The position numbers were made by a program, and so were the translations under genes. Source: JBBCJT01 sp037190665 (lineage in GTDB: Bacteria > Pseudomonadota > Alphaproteobacteria > Acetobacterales > Acetobacteraceae). From it: a stretch of DNA of 23,361 bases. Shown here piece by piece: positions 14,203 to 22,237 of this stretch. Location of the stretch: NCBI GenBank assembly GCA_037190665.1, contig JBBCJT010000114.1, positions 1 through 23,361 on the forward strand. The letters are read 5' to 3'. The notes under the pieces were generated by a model, which did no database searches, was not told the DNA's origin, and saw nothing but the letters and a program-made list of their open reading frames with translations. The number at the start of each line of letters is the position of its first letter. The first letter of the stretch is position 1.

Positions 14203-15408
14203 ATGACCCGCACGACGACCATTTCGGCCACCGCGCTTATCCTGTGCGCAGTCCTGGCCGCCGCGCTCGCCATGGGGCTGCGCCAGAGCTTCGGTCTGTT
14301 CCTCGCGCCGATGACGGCCGCCCATGCCTGGACGGCGAGCGGCTTCGCCTTCGCGCTCGCGGTCCAGGTCCTGCTCAACGGCGTGTCCCAGCCGCTGTGC
14401 GGGCAGCTCGCGGACCGTTTCGGCGGGCGGCGGGTGCTGCAGGGCGGGGCGGCGCTCTACGCGCTGGGCATCGCCGGCATGGCGCTCAGCGAGGGACTGC
14501 CGCTGTTCACCTTCTTCGCCGGCCTCGTCATGGGCGTGGCGGTCTCCGCCGCCGGCATGCCGGTCATCATCGCCTCGCTCACCCGGCTGCTGCCGGAGGA
14601 CCAGCGCAGCCGGGCGGTCGGGCTGGGCACCGCCGGATCCTCCTTCGGCCAGTTCCTGGTGGTGCCGCTGGTGCAGGGCGGGATCAGCCTGTTCGGCTGG
14701 CAGGGCGCGCTGTACGCGATGGCCGCGGCCGCGCTGCTGATCGCCCCGCTCGCCATGCCGCTCAACGACCAGCCCGCGCCGAAGACCGCCGCCACGGACG
14801 AGAGCGCGGGCCAGGTGCTGCGCCGCGCCTTCGGCGACTGGACGTTCTGGTGCCTGTTCATGGGCTTCTTCGTCTGCGGCGTTCACGTCTCCTTCCTGAC
14901 CATCCACCTGCCGGGCTTCGTCGCCTCCTGCCACCTGCCCGCCTATGTCGGGGCGGGCGCGATCAGCCTGATCGGGCTGTTCAACGTCGTCGGCTCGCTG
15001 GCGTCGGGCGAACTCGCGCAGCGGTGGAAGCGGCGCGAGCTGCTGGTGCTGATCTACGGGGCGCGCGCGGTGCTGATGACGGTGTTCATGTTCGCGCCGA
15101 AGACCACCGGCACGGTGCTCGCCTTCAGCGCGGTGATGGGGGTGCTGTGGCTGTCCACCGTGCCGCCGACGGTGGCGCTGTGCGCGCGCAACTACGGCGT
15201 GCGCTGGCTGGGCACGGTGTTCGGGCTGGTCTTCTTGGGCCACCAGATCGGCGGCTTCGTGGGCGGCTTCCTCGGCGGCGTCGTGTTCGACCGCACTGGC
15301 AGCTACGACCTGATGTGGATCATCGCGATCCTGTTCGGCGTGTTCGGCGCGCTCATCAACCTGCCGGTGCGGGATGCGCCGCCGGCGCTGAGGCCGGCGC
15401 TGGCCTGA
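14203..15408 (+). CDS. Major facilitator superfamily transporter
   Basis: This 401-residue protein has about twelve hydrophobic helices in two halves separated by a charged loop near residues 190-225 (LNDQPAPKTAATDES). The loop 2-3 motif reads GQLADRFGGRRVLQGG, the MFS motif A. Helix 1 carries GLRQSFGLFLAPM, and the second half opens with FWCLFMGFFVCGVHVSFLTIHLPGF, wording common in oxalate/formate antiporter-like monocarboxylate carriers. The substrate is not determinable. ATG 14203 (MTRTTTIS) fits the usual start. The longer frame from TTG 14155 would prepend a non-membrane tail and is less likely. Confidence 0.88.
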   Translation: MTRTTTISATALILCAVLAAALAMGLRQSFGLFLAPMTAAHAWTASGFAFALAVQVLLNGVSQPLCGQLADRFGGRRVLQGGAALYALGIAGMALSEGLPLFTFFAGLVMGVAVSAAGMPVIIASLTRLLPEDQRSRAVGLGTAGSSFGQFLVVPLVQGGISLFGWQGALYAMAAAALLIAPLAMPLNDQPAPKTAATDESAGQVLRRAFGDWTFWCLFMGFFVCGVHVSFLTIHLPGFVASCHLPAYVGAGAISLIGLFNVVGSLASGELAQRWKRRELLVLIYGARAVLMTVFMFAPKTTGTVLAFSAVMGVLWLSTVPPTVALCARNYGVRWLGTVFGLVFLGHQIGGFVGGFLGGVVFDRTGSYDLMWIIAILFGVFGALINLPVRDAPPALRPALA

Positions 15409-15607
15409 GGGCGGGGTCCCTGCGGCCAGCCTTCCCGGGGAAGCCCCCCTCCCCTGCCCGTGGGAGGAGGGGAGGTCATGCGGACCAGACCTTGGACTGA
15501 CCCTCGTTTCACGCCCGCCCGCCTCACCCGTGAAACGCCCCGCCGACATCATGCCGTTGTCGTGTGCGCGGTTGCCGGCTCGCCGCACGCCCGCTAGGGG
15601 TTCGGTC
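15409..15607 (+). terminator. Intergenic region with two inverted repeats after the MFS gene
   Basis: CCTCCCC (15448-15454) pairs with GGGGAGG (15469-15475) around an inner CCC/GGG, a terminator-like structure after the transporter. Separately CGTTTCACG (15505-15513) and CGTGAAACG (15529-15537) form a 9-bp inverted repeat with a 15-base spacer, 71 bases before the next gene. That second repeat looks more like an operator than a terminator. No gene is visible. Confidence 0.4.
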
Positions 15608-16087
15608 ATGCGCAAGATGCTGACCGCCGCCGCGATGACGCTCGCGCTGCTGCTGCCCGCCGCCGCCCAGCAGCCGCAGCGCCAGGCCCCGCCCCCGGCG
15701 GAGCCGCACGCCTTCCTGTTCGGCACCTGGATCGGCGGCACCTTCCCGCCGCCCCGCAACGCGCCGGCCGCACGCTGCCTCGCCATGCCGAGCGTGATCT
15801 TCACGCGCGACCTCGCGATGCGCTCCACGCTGCTCGACCCGACGCTGCGCCAGCGCGTCGTCGCCTCCGTCCGCGTCACGCCGGACGGGTGGGAGTTCCG
15901 CTTCCGCCCCACCGGCCGGCCGCCGGGGCTGACGGGCGGCATGCTCGGCGGCGAACCGGAGGAGCCGGGCTTCGGCTGCGGCGACGACCCGGACCTGCTG
16001 GTCGTGCAGCGGCGCGGGCCGAACGAGATCGCCTTCCCCAACTGCACCGACTTCCCCTCGCCGCTGGTGCGCTGCGGCGCGCAGTAG
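15608..16087 (+). CDS. Small secreted protein of unknown function
   Basis: I do not recognise this 159-residue protein. It has a textbook signal peptide (MRKMLTAAAMTLALLLPAAAQQ, cut near residue 20), then a Pro/Gln-rich stretch. A compact domain follows with FGTWIGGTFPPP, SVIFTRDLAMRSTLLDPTLRQRV and GWEFRFRPTG. Cys57, Cys124, Cys146 and Cys156 could form two disulfides, consistent with a periplasmic location. ATG 15608 follows AGGGG (15597-15601) at six bases, so I reject a 26-residue upstream extension. The stop is two bases before the racemase start, making co-transcription almost certain. Confidence 0.75.
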   Translation: MRKMLTAAAMTLALLLPAAAQQPQRQAPPPAEPHAFLFGTWIGGTFPPPRNAPAARCLAMPSVIFTRDLAMRSTLLDPTLRQRVVASVRVTPDGWEFRFRPTGRPPGLTGGMLGGEPEEPGFGCGDDPDLLVVQRRGPNEIAFPNCTDFPSPLVRCGAQ

Positions 16088-16089
16088 CG

Positions 16090-16722
16090 ATGCGGATCGC
16101 GCTGATCCATGCGCTGCGGCATTCGGTCGATCCGATCAACGCCGCCTTCGAACGGCTGTGGCCCGCGCCCGCGCGGATGAACCTGCTGGACGACTCGCTG
16201 TCCGCCGACCTCGCGCGCACGGGGAAGCTCGACGCGGCGATGACGGAGCGGTTCCTCACCCTCGCCCGCTACGCGCGCGGCACCGGGGCGGACGGCATCC
16301 TGTTCACCTGTTCCGCCTTCGGCCCGTGCATCGAGGCCTGCGCCGCGGAGCTCGCGCCGATACCGGTGCTGAAGCCGAACGAGGCGATGATCGAGGAAGC
16401 CTGCGCCGCCGGATCGCGCATCGGCCTGCTTGCCACCTTCGCGCCCACGCTCGCGTCGATGCCGCCGGAATTCCCGCCGGGCATCGCGCTGGTGCCGCGC
16501 TGCGCGGAAGGGGCGCTCGCGGCCCTCGATGCCGGGGACGGCGCGGCGCATGACCGCCTCGCGGCGGAGGCCGCGCGCGACCTCGCCGATTGCGACGCCA
16601 TCGCGCTCGCCCAGTTCAGCCTCGCCCGCGCGGCGGATGCCGTGGCGGCCACCACCGGCAAACCCGTCTTCACCACGCCGGACAGCGCGGTGCGCAAGCT
16701 GAAGCGGCTGCTGGCGGCCTGA
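16090..16722 (+). CDS. Aspartate/glutamate racemase family protein
   Basis: This 210-residue protein has the two-domain Asp/Glu racemase fold: MRIALIHALRHSVDPINAAF at the start, GADGILFTCSAFGPCIE (Cys74) in the first half, RIGLLATFAPT, then DCDAIALAQFSLARAAD. Cys74 fits the first catalytic cysteine. At the place of the second, where racemases have a cysteine, this protein has Gln175 in LAQFSLA. It may therefore be a one-cysteine enzyme such as an isomerase or decarboxylase rather than a true racemase. The start at 16090 is two bases after the secreted-protein stop. A decayed copy of its 3' end follows at 16794. Confidence 0.82.
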   Translation: MRIALIHALRHSVDPINAAFERLWPAPARMNLLDDSLSADLARTGKLDAAMTERFLTLARYARGTGADGILFTCSAFGPCIEACAAELAPIPVLKPNEAMIEEACAAGSRIGLLATFAPTLASMPPEFPPGIALVPRCAEGALAALDAGDGAAHDRLAAEAARDLADCDAIALAQFSLARAADAVAATTGKPVFTTPDSAVRKLKRLLAA

Positions 16723-16793
16723 CCCACGGAGATCCCTCTCCCGCAGGGGGGGCACGACGCGACAACGGGATGCGTGAGCGTCGCGCGGGACAC

Positions 16794-16964
16794 GCGCATG
16801 ACCGGCTCGCGGCGGAAGCTGCGCGCGACCCCGCCGATTACGATGCCATCGCGTTCGCCCGGTTCAGCCTCGCCCGCGCGGCGGACGCCGTGGCGGCCGG
16901 CAAGCCCGTCTTCACCGCGCCGGACAGCACGGTGCGCAAGTTGAAACGGCTGCTCGCGGCCTGA
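16794..16964 (+). pseudogene. Tandem duplicate fragment of the racemase-family gene (3' end)
   Basis: Bases 16794-16964 repeat 16546-16722, the last 58 codons of the preceding gene. By direct comparison 156 of the 171 aligned bases match, with one 6-base in-frame deletion (two Thr codons). The frame and stop codon are intact, giving AHDRLAAEAARDPADYDAIA...RLLAA, but there is no N-terminal part and no start signal. The homology continues past the stop into the CTCTCCCGCA flank. It is a relic of a tandem duplication of roughly 245 bases, not a functional gene. Confidence 0.88.
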
Positions 16965-16974
16965 CCTGCGAAGA

Positions 16975-17194
16975 TCGCTCTCCCGCAAGGGGAGGTTCGC
17001 GAAACGGCTGCGCCTCTTCTCCCTCTCCCGCCTGCGGGAGAGGGCCGGGGTGAGGGTGCTTCCGCGAGCGCCACGGCGCGGGTCCGTCTCTGCGCAGACC
17101 CCCTCACCCTCCCGCGCAAGCGCGGGCCCCTCCCTCTCCCGCCGGGCGGGAGAGGGGATGACGCGACAATGGAATACGTGAACTTCGCGCGGAA
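16975..17194 (+). repeat. Composite palindromic intergenic element, forward copy
   Basis: Main parts are hairpin CCCTCTCCCGC/GCGGGAGAGGG (17021-17031/17034-17044), CCGGGGTGAGGGTGCTTCCGC, a variable centre, CCCTCACCCT, a small hairpin (17111-17117/17120-17126), and a second hairpin of the same sequence as the first (17132-17142/17146-17156). A tail (17160-17194) matches 16756-16790 at 29 of 35 bases. The same architecture occurs inverted at 22803-22975. The remaining spacer to 17379 holds nothing that I recognise beyond the next gene's leader. Confidence 0.8.
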
Positions 17195-17379
17195 GGCAGC
17201 GCGGCGCATGATTGGCGGGCGGCATGCTGCCACCGGCAGCCACGCCCGGCGCAGCGCAAGCCCAAGCATGTCATCGCGCCGGACCGCCTCGCGGCTCCAC
17301 ACCAAATGCGTCCCCGCAACGGATTGCCGCGCGCGCAGGCGCGGATAACATCGCCCCCTTCGATGGAGACGATGAACCG

Positions 17380-18351
17380 ATGATCCGTGTCGGCCGTCGC
17401 GCCCTTCTGGGCGCACCGCTCGCGATGCCCGCCCTCGCGCAGGCCCCCGCATGGCCGTCGCGGCCCGTGCGCGTCGTGGTGCCCTTTGCCGGAGGCGGCA
17501 GCAGCGACATCGGCGCACGGCTGCTGACCACGAAGCTGACCAGCCTCCTCGGCCAGCCCTTCGTGGTCGAGAACCGGGCCGGCGCCGGCGGCACGACAGG
17601 CACGGACTACGTCGCGAAGTCGCCGCCCAACGGCGAGGTCTTCGTGCAGAGCGGGCTCACGCCGATGGCGCTCGCGCTCGGCCTGTACCGCAACCTGCCC
17701 TACGATCCGCTGAAGGATCTCATCGGCATCGCGCCCACGGCGTTCGTGCCGCTCAGCATCGCCATCAACGCGAACGTCCCGGCGCGCAACGCGCAGGAGT
17801 TCATCGCGCTGCTGCGCGCCAATCCCGGCCGCTACTTCTTCGGCAGCGCCGGTGTCGGCACGTCGGGGCATGTCTGCTCGTCGAACTTCCTCACGCAGAT
17901 CGACGCGAGGGCGGAACACGTCCCTTTCCGCGGGGGCGCGGAGCTCTACCTCGCGCTGCAGAAGGGCGACGTCGCCTTCGCGACCGACACGCCGCTGGTG
18001 TTCAAGCCCATGCAGGATGCCGGGCAGGTGCGCATCATCTTCGTCGCCACGGAAAGCCGCATGCCCTCGCTGCCGGACGTGCCCACGGCGCGGGAGATCG
18101 GGCTGACGAATTTCCGCGCGCATTCCTGGTACGGCATCTACGCGCCCGCCGGCACGCCGCAGCCCGTCATCGACCGCTTCGCCGCCGCCATCGAGGAGGC
18201 GCTGGGCGATCCCGCCCTGCAGCAGCGGTTCGACGAGATCGGCACGCCCGTCATGCGCGGCTGGACGCCGGCGCGCTTCACCGACTACCTGCGCGACGAG
18301 ATCGCCTTCTGGGTGCCGCTGGTACGCGCATCCGGCGCGCAGGCGGGCTGA
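17380..18351 (+). CDS. Bug/TctC family tripartite tricarboxylate-type solute-binding protein
   Basis: This 323-residue periplasmic binding protein has a signal peptide (MIRVGRRALLGAPLAMPALAQA). The Bug fold opens with WPSRPVRVVVPFAGGGSSDIGARLL, then LGQPFVVENRAGAGGTTGTDYVAKSPPNGEVF, LYRNLPYDPLKDL and HVPFRGGAELYLALQKGDVAF. The motifs around PFAGGG and ENRAGAGG line the carboxylate-binding pocket of the family. Ligands of relatives are small carboxylates, including amino acids. No TctA/TctB membrane genes are nearby, as is usual for the many orphan Bug proteins. ATG 17380 follows GGAG (17365-17368). It converges on the D-aminoacylase gene. Confidence 0.92.
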   Translation: MIRVGRRALLGAPLAMPALAQAPAWPSRPVRVVVPFAGGGSSDIGARLLTTKLTSLLGQPFVVENRAGAGGTTGTDYVAKSPPNGEVFVQSGLTPMALALGLYRNLPYDPLKDLIGIAPTAFVPLSIAINANVPARNAQEFIALLRANPGRYFFGSAGVGTSGHVCSSNFLTQIDARAEHVPFRGGAELYLALQKGDVAFATDTPLVFKPMQDAGQVRIIFVATESRMPSLPDVPTAREIGLTNFRAHSWYGIYAPAGTPQPVIDRFAAAIEEALGDPALQQRFDEIGTPVMRGWTPARFTDYLRDEIAFWVPLVRASGAQAG

Positions 18352-18379
18352 GGAAGCGCGGGCGGGCTGAGGAGGCGCG
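18342..18379 (+). repeat. 19-bp tandem duplication spanning the Bug gene stop codon
   Basis: GGCGGGCTGAGGAAGCGCG (18342-18360) is followed at once by a copy with one substitution (18361-18379). The first copy contains the TGA stop at 18349-18351. It fills the spacer between the two convergent genes. Confidence 0.85.
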
Positions 18380-18388
18380 GCGCCCGGC

Positions 18389-19840
18389 CTACGCCGCCCG
18401 CCGCAGCATCCGCCCCGCCGCCGCATCGGTCGCGCCGCTGCCCTGCACGTAGACGGTCTGCCCGTTCACCCACGTCTCCTCGATCCCCGCCGCCGGCTGG
18501 ATCGGGTCGGCGAAGGTGGCGCGGTCGGCCACCGTGTCGGGGTCGAACAGCACCAGATCGGCGAAAGCGCCCGCACGGATCGTGCCGCGGTCGGGGATGC
18601 CGAACACGGCGGCCGGCCGGCCCGTCATCTTGTGCACCGCCGCCTCCAGGCTGATCAGCCCCAGCTCGCGCGCGTAATGGCCGAGCACGCGCGGGAACGT
18701 GCCCCACAGGCGCGGGTGCGGCTGCTTCGCCAGCGGGCCGCCGTCGCTGCCGATCATCGACAGCGGATGCGCCATGATGCGGCGGATGTCCTCCTCCGCC
18801 ATGTTGTGGAACACGCCGGAGGCGGGCAGCAGCCGGTCCCGCGCCTCCTTTAGCGACACGCCCCATTCGGCGGCGATCTCGGCGAGCATGCACCCGGCCA
18901 TCTCCGGATGCGGCACGGAGTTGGTCACCTGCACCGGGATGTCCGGCCGCGGATCGCGCGCGGCGAGCGAGGTGGACGACGCGGTGTAGGGGTACATGTC
19001 GAAGGCGACGGGCTGCGTCCGCGACGCCGCCTCGATGCGCGGCAGCGTCTCCTTCGACCGCCCGTGGTTCTCCGGCTGGGCGCATTTGTGGTGGCTGATC
19101 ACCACCGGCGCGCCCACGGCCGCACCGATCTTCAGCGTCTCCTCGATGCTCTCCAGCACGCCGTTCGACTCGTCGCGCATGTGCGTGGCGTACAGGCCGC
19201 GATGCGCGCGCAGCGCCTCGGCGATCGCGATCACCTCCTGCGTCGGCGCGGCCTTGCTCGGCGCGTAGAACAGGCCGGTGGAGAAGCCGGCCGCCCCCTC
19301 CTCCAGCGCCCGGGCGAGCTGGCGGCGCATCCTCTCGCACTCGGCATCGGTCGCCGCGCGGCCGGTGTCGCCGTTCATCGCACCCACGCGCAGCGACATG
19401 TGGCCGATCAGCGCCAGCACGTTCACGGCCGAGGGCTGGCGGCGGAACTGGTCGGCATAGGCGCCGAAACTGTCGAAGCGCCACCATTCCGGATCGCAGA
19501 CCTGATCGAGCGGCGCGGGCGGGCGGGTCGCCATCGGTACCGGCGCGAGGCTGATGCCGCAATTGCCGATCACCGAGGTCGTCACGCCCTGCGAGGTCTT
19601 GCACGCCATGCAGCGCGGCCCGCACAGCACGATCTGGTCGTCATGCGTGTGCGCGTCGATGAAGCCGGGGGCGACCACCTTGCCGCCGGCCATCACCTCC
19701 CGCGCGCCGGACGCGGCGCCGAGATCGCCCACCGCGACGATCCGGTCGCCGTCGACCGCCACGTCGCCGCGCGTGCGCGCGGCTCCAGTGCCGTCGATGA
19801 TGGTGGCGTCGCGGATGATCATGTCGCAGCGAAGGGCCAT
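18389..19840 (-). CDS. D-aminoacylase / N-acyl-D-amino-acid deacylase
   Basis: This 483-residue amidohydrolase-superfamily enzyme hydrolyses N-acyl-D-amino acids to the free D-amino acid and a carboxylate. Metal and catalytic residues are in place: His64 and His66 in DAHTHDD, Cys94 in VIGNCGISLAP, His220 in THMRDE, His250 in ISHHK and Asp366 in GSDGG. The last three carry the same numbers as in the Alcaligenes enzyme as I recall it. PGFIDAHTH and the C-terminal GTIRAGAFADLVLFDPDTV are typical. ATG 19840 is preceded by GGGGAG at seven bases, so I reject the 103-residue upstream extension. Relatives include D-glutamate and D-aspartate deacylases; acyl and amino-acid preference are open. Confidence 0.9.
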   Translation of the reverse strand: MALRCDMIIRDATIIDGTGAARTRGDVAVDGDRIVAVGDLGAASGAREVMAGGKVVAPGFIDAHTHDDQIVLCGPRCMACKTSQGVTTSVIGNCGISLAPVPMATRPPAPLDQVCDPEWWRFDSFGAYADQFRRQPSAVNVLALIGHMSLRVGAMNGDTGRAATDAECERMRRQLARALEEGAAGFSTGLFYAPSKAAPTQEVIAIAEALRAHRGLYATHMRDESNGVLESIEETLKIGAAVGAPVVISHHKCAQPENHGRSKETLPRIEAASRTQPVAFDMYPYTASSTSLAARDPRPDIPVQVTNSVPHPEMAGCMLAEIAAEWGVSLKEARDRLLPASGVFHNMAEEDIRRIMAHPLSMIGSDGGPLAKQPHPRLWGTFPRVLGHYARELGLISLEAAVHKMTGRPAAVFGIPDRGTIRAGAFADLVLFDPDTVADRATFADPIQPAAGIEETWVNGQTVYVQGSGATDAAAGRMLRRAA

Positions 19841-19955
19841 CGCACCGCTCCCCGTTTGTGCGGCGCGGAGCATGTCCGCCGCGCGGCGCCCTGCAAAGAG
19901 CGTTTGACCCCGCCCCGCGCGATCGGGAGCATGTGCGCGACAGGGGACCTTCAGC
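19841..19955. promoter_or_regulatory. Divergent promoter region, D-aminoacylase / binding protein
   Basis: This 115-base spacer separates divergent genes and must hold both promoters. A near-exact 13-base direct repeat, GGAGCATGTsCGC, occurs at 19867-19879 and 19926-19938, 59 bases apart, and could be a shared regulator site. A TTGACC lies at about 19904. AGGGGA before 19956 serves as ribosome site for the plus-strand gene. Confidence 0.35.
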
Positions 19956-21536
19956 ATGGGCATCAGCCGCCGCGCCGCCATTCTCGCCACCGCCGCCGGG
20001 CTCGCCGCACCGCGCATCGCCGGGGCGCAGCGCGCGAAGGTGCTGCGCTTCGTGCCGCAGGCCGATCTGGCCGTGCTCGACCCGGTCTGGACCACCGCGA
20101 CCGTGACGCTGACGCACGGCCACATGATCTTCGACACGCTGTACGGCACCGATGCCGACTACAACGTGCACCCGCAGATGGCCGCGGGCCATGTCGTGGA
20201 GGATGACGGCAGGCGCTGGACGATCACGCTGCGCGAGGGGCTGAAGTTCCACGATGGCGAACCCGTGCGCGGGCGCGACGTGGTGGCGAGCCTGCGGCGA
20301 TGGGCGGCGCGCGACATGTTCGGCGCCGAGCTGCTGGCGGTGACGGACGAGCTGTCGGCCCCCGACGACCGCACCATCGTGTTCCGGCTGAAATCCCCCT
20401 TCCCGCTGCTGCCGCGTGCGCTGGGCAAGACCACCTCCGCCCTGCCCTGCATCATGCCGGAACGCCTCGCGCAGACCGATCCGGGCAGGCAGGTGACGGA
20501 GATGGTCGGCAGCGGGCCATACCGCTTCCTCGCCGACGAGCGGCTGGCCGGCGCGCGCGCCGCCTATGCGCGGTTCGAGGGCTACGTCCCGCGCGAGGGC
20601 GCGCCGAGCCGGACGGCCGGGGCGAAGATCGCGCATTTCGACCGCGTCGAGTGGCATATCCTGCCGGACCCGGCGACGGCGGCCGCGGCACTGAACGGCA
20701 ACGAGGTGGACTGGCTGGACTATCCCGCCAACGACCTCGCGCCGATGCTGCGACGCAATTCGGCATTGACCGTGAAGCTGATCGACGACCGCTCGCATTC
20801 GGTGCTGCGGCTGAACCACCTGCAGAAGCCGTTCAACAATCCCGGCATCCGCCGCGCGATCCTCGGCGCCATCGACCAGTCCGAATGCATGACCGCGGCG
20901 CTGGGCAGCGAGCCCGGCACGTGGAACGCCAATATCGGCGTGTTCGTGACCGGCACGCCGATGGCGAGCGATGTCGGCATCGAGGTGGTGAAGCCGCCGC
21001 ACGACATGGCGCAGGTGAAGGCGGCGCTGGAAGCCGCGGGCTACGCCGGCGAGAAGACGGTGGTGCTGCAGGCCAACGACTTCCCGCTGCTGAAGGCGCT
21101 GTCAGAGGTCTGCGCCGATGCGCTGAAGCGGGCGGGGATGAACGTGGACGTGCTGGGCGCGGACTGGGGCACGATCGTGCAGCGCCGCGCGAAGAAGGAG
21201 CCGGTGGAGCAGGGCGGGTGGAGCGCCTTCACCTCCGGCTTCTCCGCCGCCGGGCTGCTCGATCCGGTCGCGCATCTGGGGCTGCGGGCACAGGGCGCGG
21301 GGGCGTGGTTCGGCTGGCCGGACAGCCCGGCGCTGGAGAAGCTGCGCCGCGACTGGATGGCCGCGCCGGACCTGCCCGCGCAGCAGGCGGTGGCGCGCGC
21401 GATCCAGGCACAGTTCTGGCAGGACGTACCCTATGTGCCGCTGGGCGAGTACTACCGGCTGACGGCGCATCGCCGCGATCTGGTGGATATCCCGACCGGC
21501 TCCTCGCTGTTCTACACGGTGCGGCGCGCGACATGA
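19956..21536 (+). CDS. ABC transporter solute-binding protein, family 5 (peptide/nickel/opine type)
   Basis: This 526-residue periplasmic protein begins with a twin-arginine-like signal (SRRAAILATAAGLAAPRIAGA). The family-5 fold follows: LRFVPQADLAVLDPVWTTATVTLTHGHMIFDTLYG, then AAGHVVEDDGRRWTITLREGLKFHDGEPVRGRDVVASLRRWAARD, VGSGPYRF and RSHSVLRLNHLQKPFNNPGIRRAILGAIDQ. Near the end FWQDVPYVPLGEYY is also characteristic. Such proteins deliver di- and oligopeptides, opines or glutathione to ABC permeases. No permease or ATPase genes lie in the window, so this is an orphan unless they are elsewhere. It overlaps the amidotransferase gene by ATGA (21533-21536), implying a joint function. Confidence 0.92.
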   Translation: MGISRRAAILATAAGLAAPRIAGAQRAKVLRFVPQADLAVLDPVWTTATVTLTHGHMIFDTLYGTDADYNVHPQMAAGHVVEDDGRRWTITLREGLKFHDGEPVRGRDVVASLRRWAARDMFGAELLAVTDELSAPDDRTIVFRLKSPFPLLPRALGKTTSALPCIMPERLAQTDPGRQVTEMVGSGPYRFLADERLAGARAAYARFEGYVPREGAPSRTAGAKIAHFDRVEWHILPDPATAAAALNGNEVDWLDYPANDLAPMLRRNSALTVKLIDDRSHSVLRLNHLQKPFNNPGIRRAILGAIDQSECMTAALGSEPGTWNANIGVFVTGTPMASDVGIEVVKPPHDMAQVKAALEAAGYAGEKTVVLQANDFPLLKALSEVCADALKRAGMNVDVLGADWGTIVQRRAKKEPVEQGGWSAFTSGFSAAGLLDPVAHLGLRAQGAGAWFGWPDSPALEKLRRDWMAAPDLPAQQAVARAIQAQFWQDVPYVPLGEYYRLTAHRRDLVDIPTGSSLFYTVRRAT

Positions 21537-22237
21537 CCGCCGCACCCCGCGTCGCGATCCTGCAGACCGGCGTTCCGCCTGCTGAGCTGGTGGACCGCTT
21601 CGGTCTCTACGATGCGATGTTCGCGCGGCTGCTCGGCGACGGGTTCGCCACGCAGACCTTCGACGTGCAGGCGGGCGTGCTGCCCGAGGATCCGTCCGCC
21701 TTCGCGGGGATGGTGATCACCGGCTCGTCAGCCGGCGTCTACGACGACCTGCCGTGGATCGCGCCGTTCGCGGATTTCCTGCGCGCGGCGCGCGGGCGGA
21801 CGAAGCTCGCGGGCATCTGCTTCGGCCACCAGATCATGGCGCAGGCCTTCGGCGGGCAGGTGATCAAGTCGCCGAAGGGCTGGGGCCTCGGGCTGCACGA
21901 ATACGCGGTGCAGGCGCGTGCGCCGTGGATGGATGGCGCGTCCAGCATCCGGGTGCCGGCCGTGCATCAGGACCAGATCGTGACCCTGCCGCCCGATGCG
22001 CGCGTGCTGGCCGGCAGCGCGTTCGCGCCTTACGGCATGGTCGACTATGTGGGGGGCACGGCGATGTCGATCCAGCTTCATCCGGAGTTCTCGCCGGAGT
22101 TCGTGGCCGCGCTGGTGACGACGCGATTCGGGACGCGGCTGACGGCCGCGGAGATCGACGCGGCGCTTGCGTCCCTCACCGCGCCGAACGACACGGCGCG
22201 TGTCGCGGGCTGGATCGGGCGCTTCCTTGCGGGGTAG
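21533..22237 (+). CDS. Class I glutamine amidotransferase-like protein
   Basis: This 234-residue protein has the class I amidotransferase fold with the nucleophile elbow GICFGHQ (Cys96) and the second catalytic motif QLHPEF (His183, Glu185), so the Cys-His-Glu triad is complete. VITGSSAGVYDDLPWI, AQAFGGQVIKSPKGWGLG and VHQDQIVTLPP match the GMP-synthase-like subgroup of stand-alone amidotransferases. The substrate is unknown; relatives hydrolyse gamma-glutamyl bonds or feed ammonia to a partner enzyme. It is translationally coupled to the peptide-type binding protein, which makes a role in breaking down an imported gamma-glutamyl or amide compound plausible. This is inference. Confidence 0.88.
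   Translation: MTAAPRVAILQTGVPPAELVDRFGLYDAMFARLLGDGFATQTFDVQAGVLPEDPSAFAGMVITGSSAGVYDDLPWIAPFADFLRAARGRTKLAGICFGHQIMAQAFGGQVIKSPKGWGLGLHEYAVQARAPWMDGASSIRVPAVHQDQIVTLPPDARVLAGSAFAPYGMVDYVGGTAMSIQLHPEFSPEFVAALVTTRFGTRLTAAEIDAALASLTAPNDTARVAGWIGRFLAG

Noticed and set aside
14059..16755. Minus-strand open frame of 898 codons opposite the MFS and racemase genes
   Set aside because: It is antisense to clearly recognisable genes, and its translation is a monotonous Arg/Gly/His/Ala-rich string with no domain, as expected for shadow frames in G+C-rich DNA.
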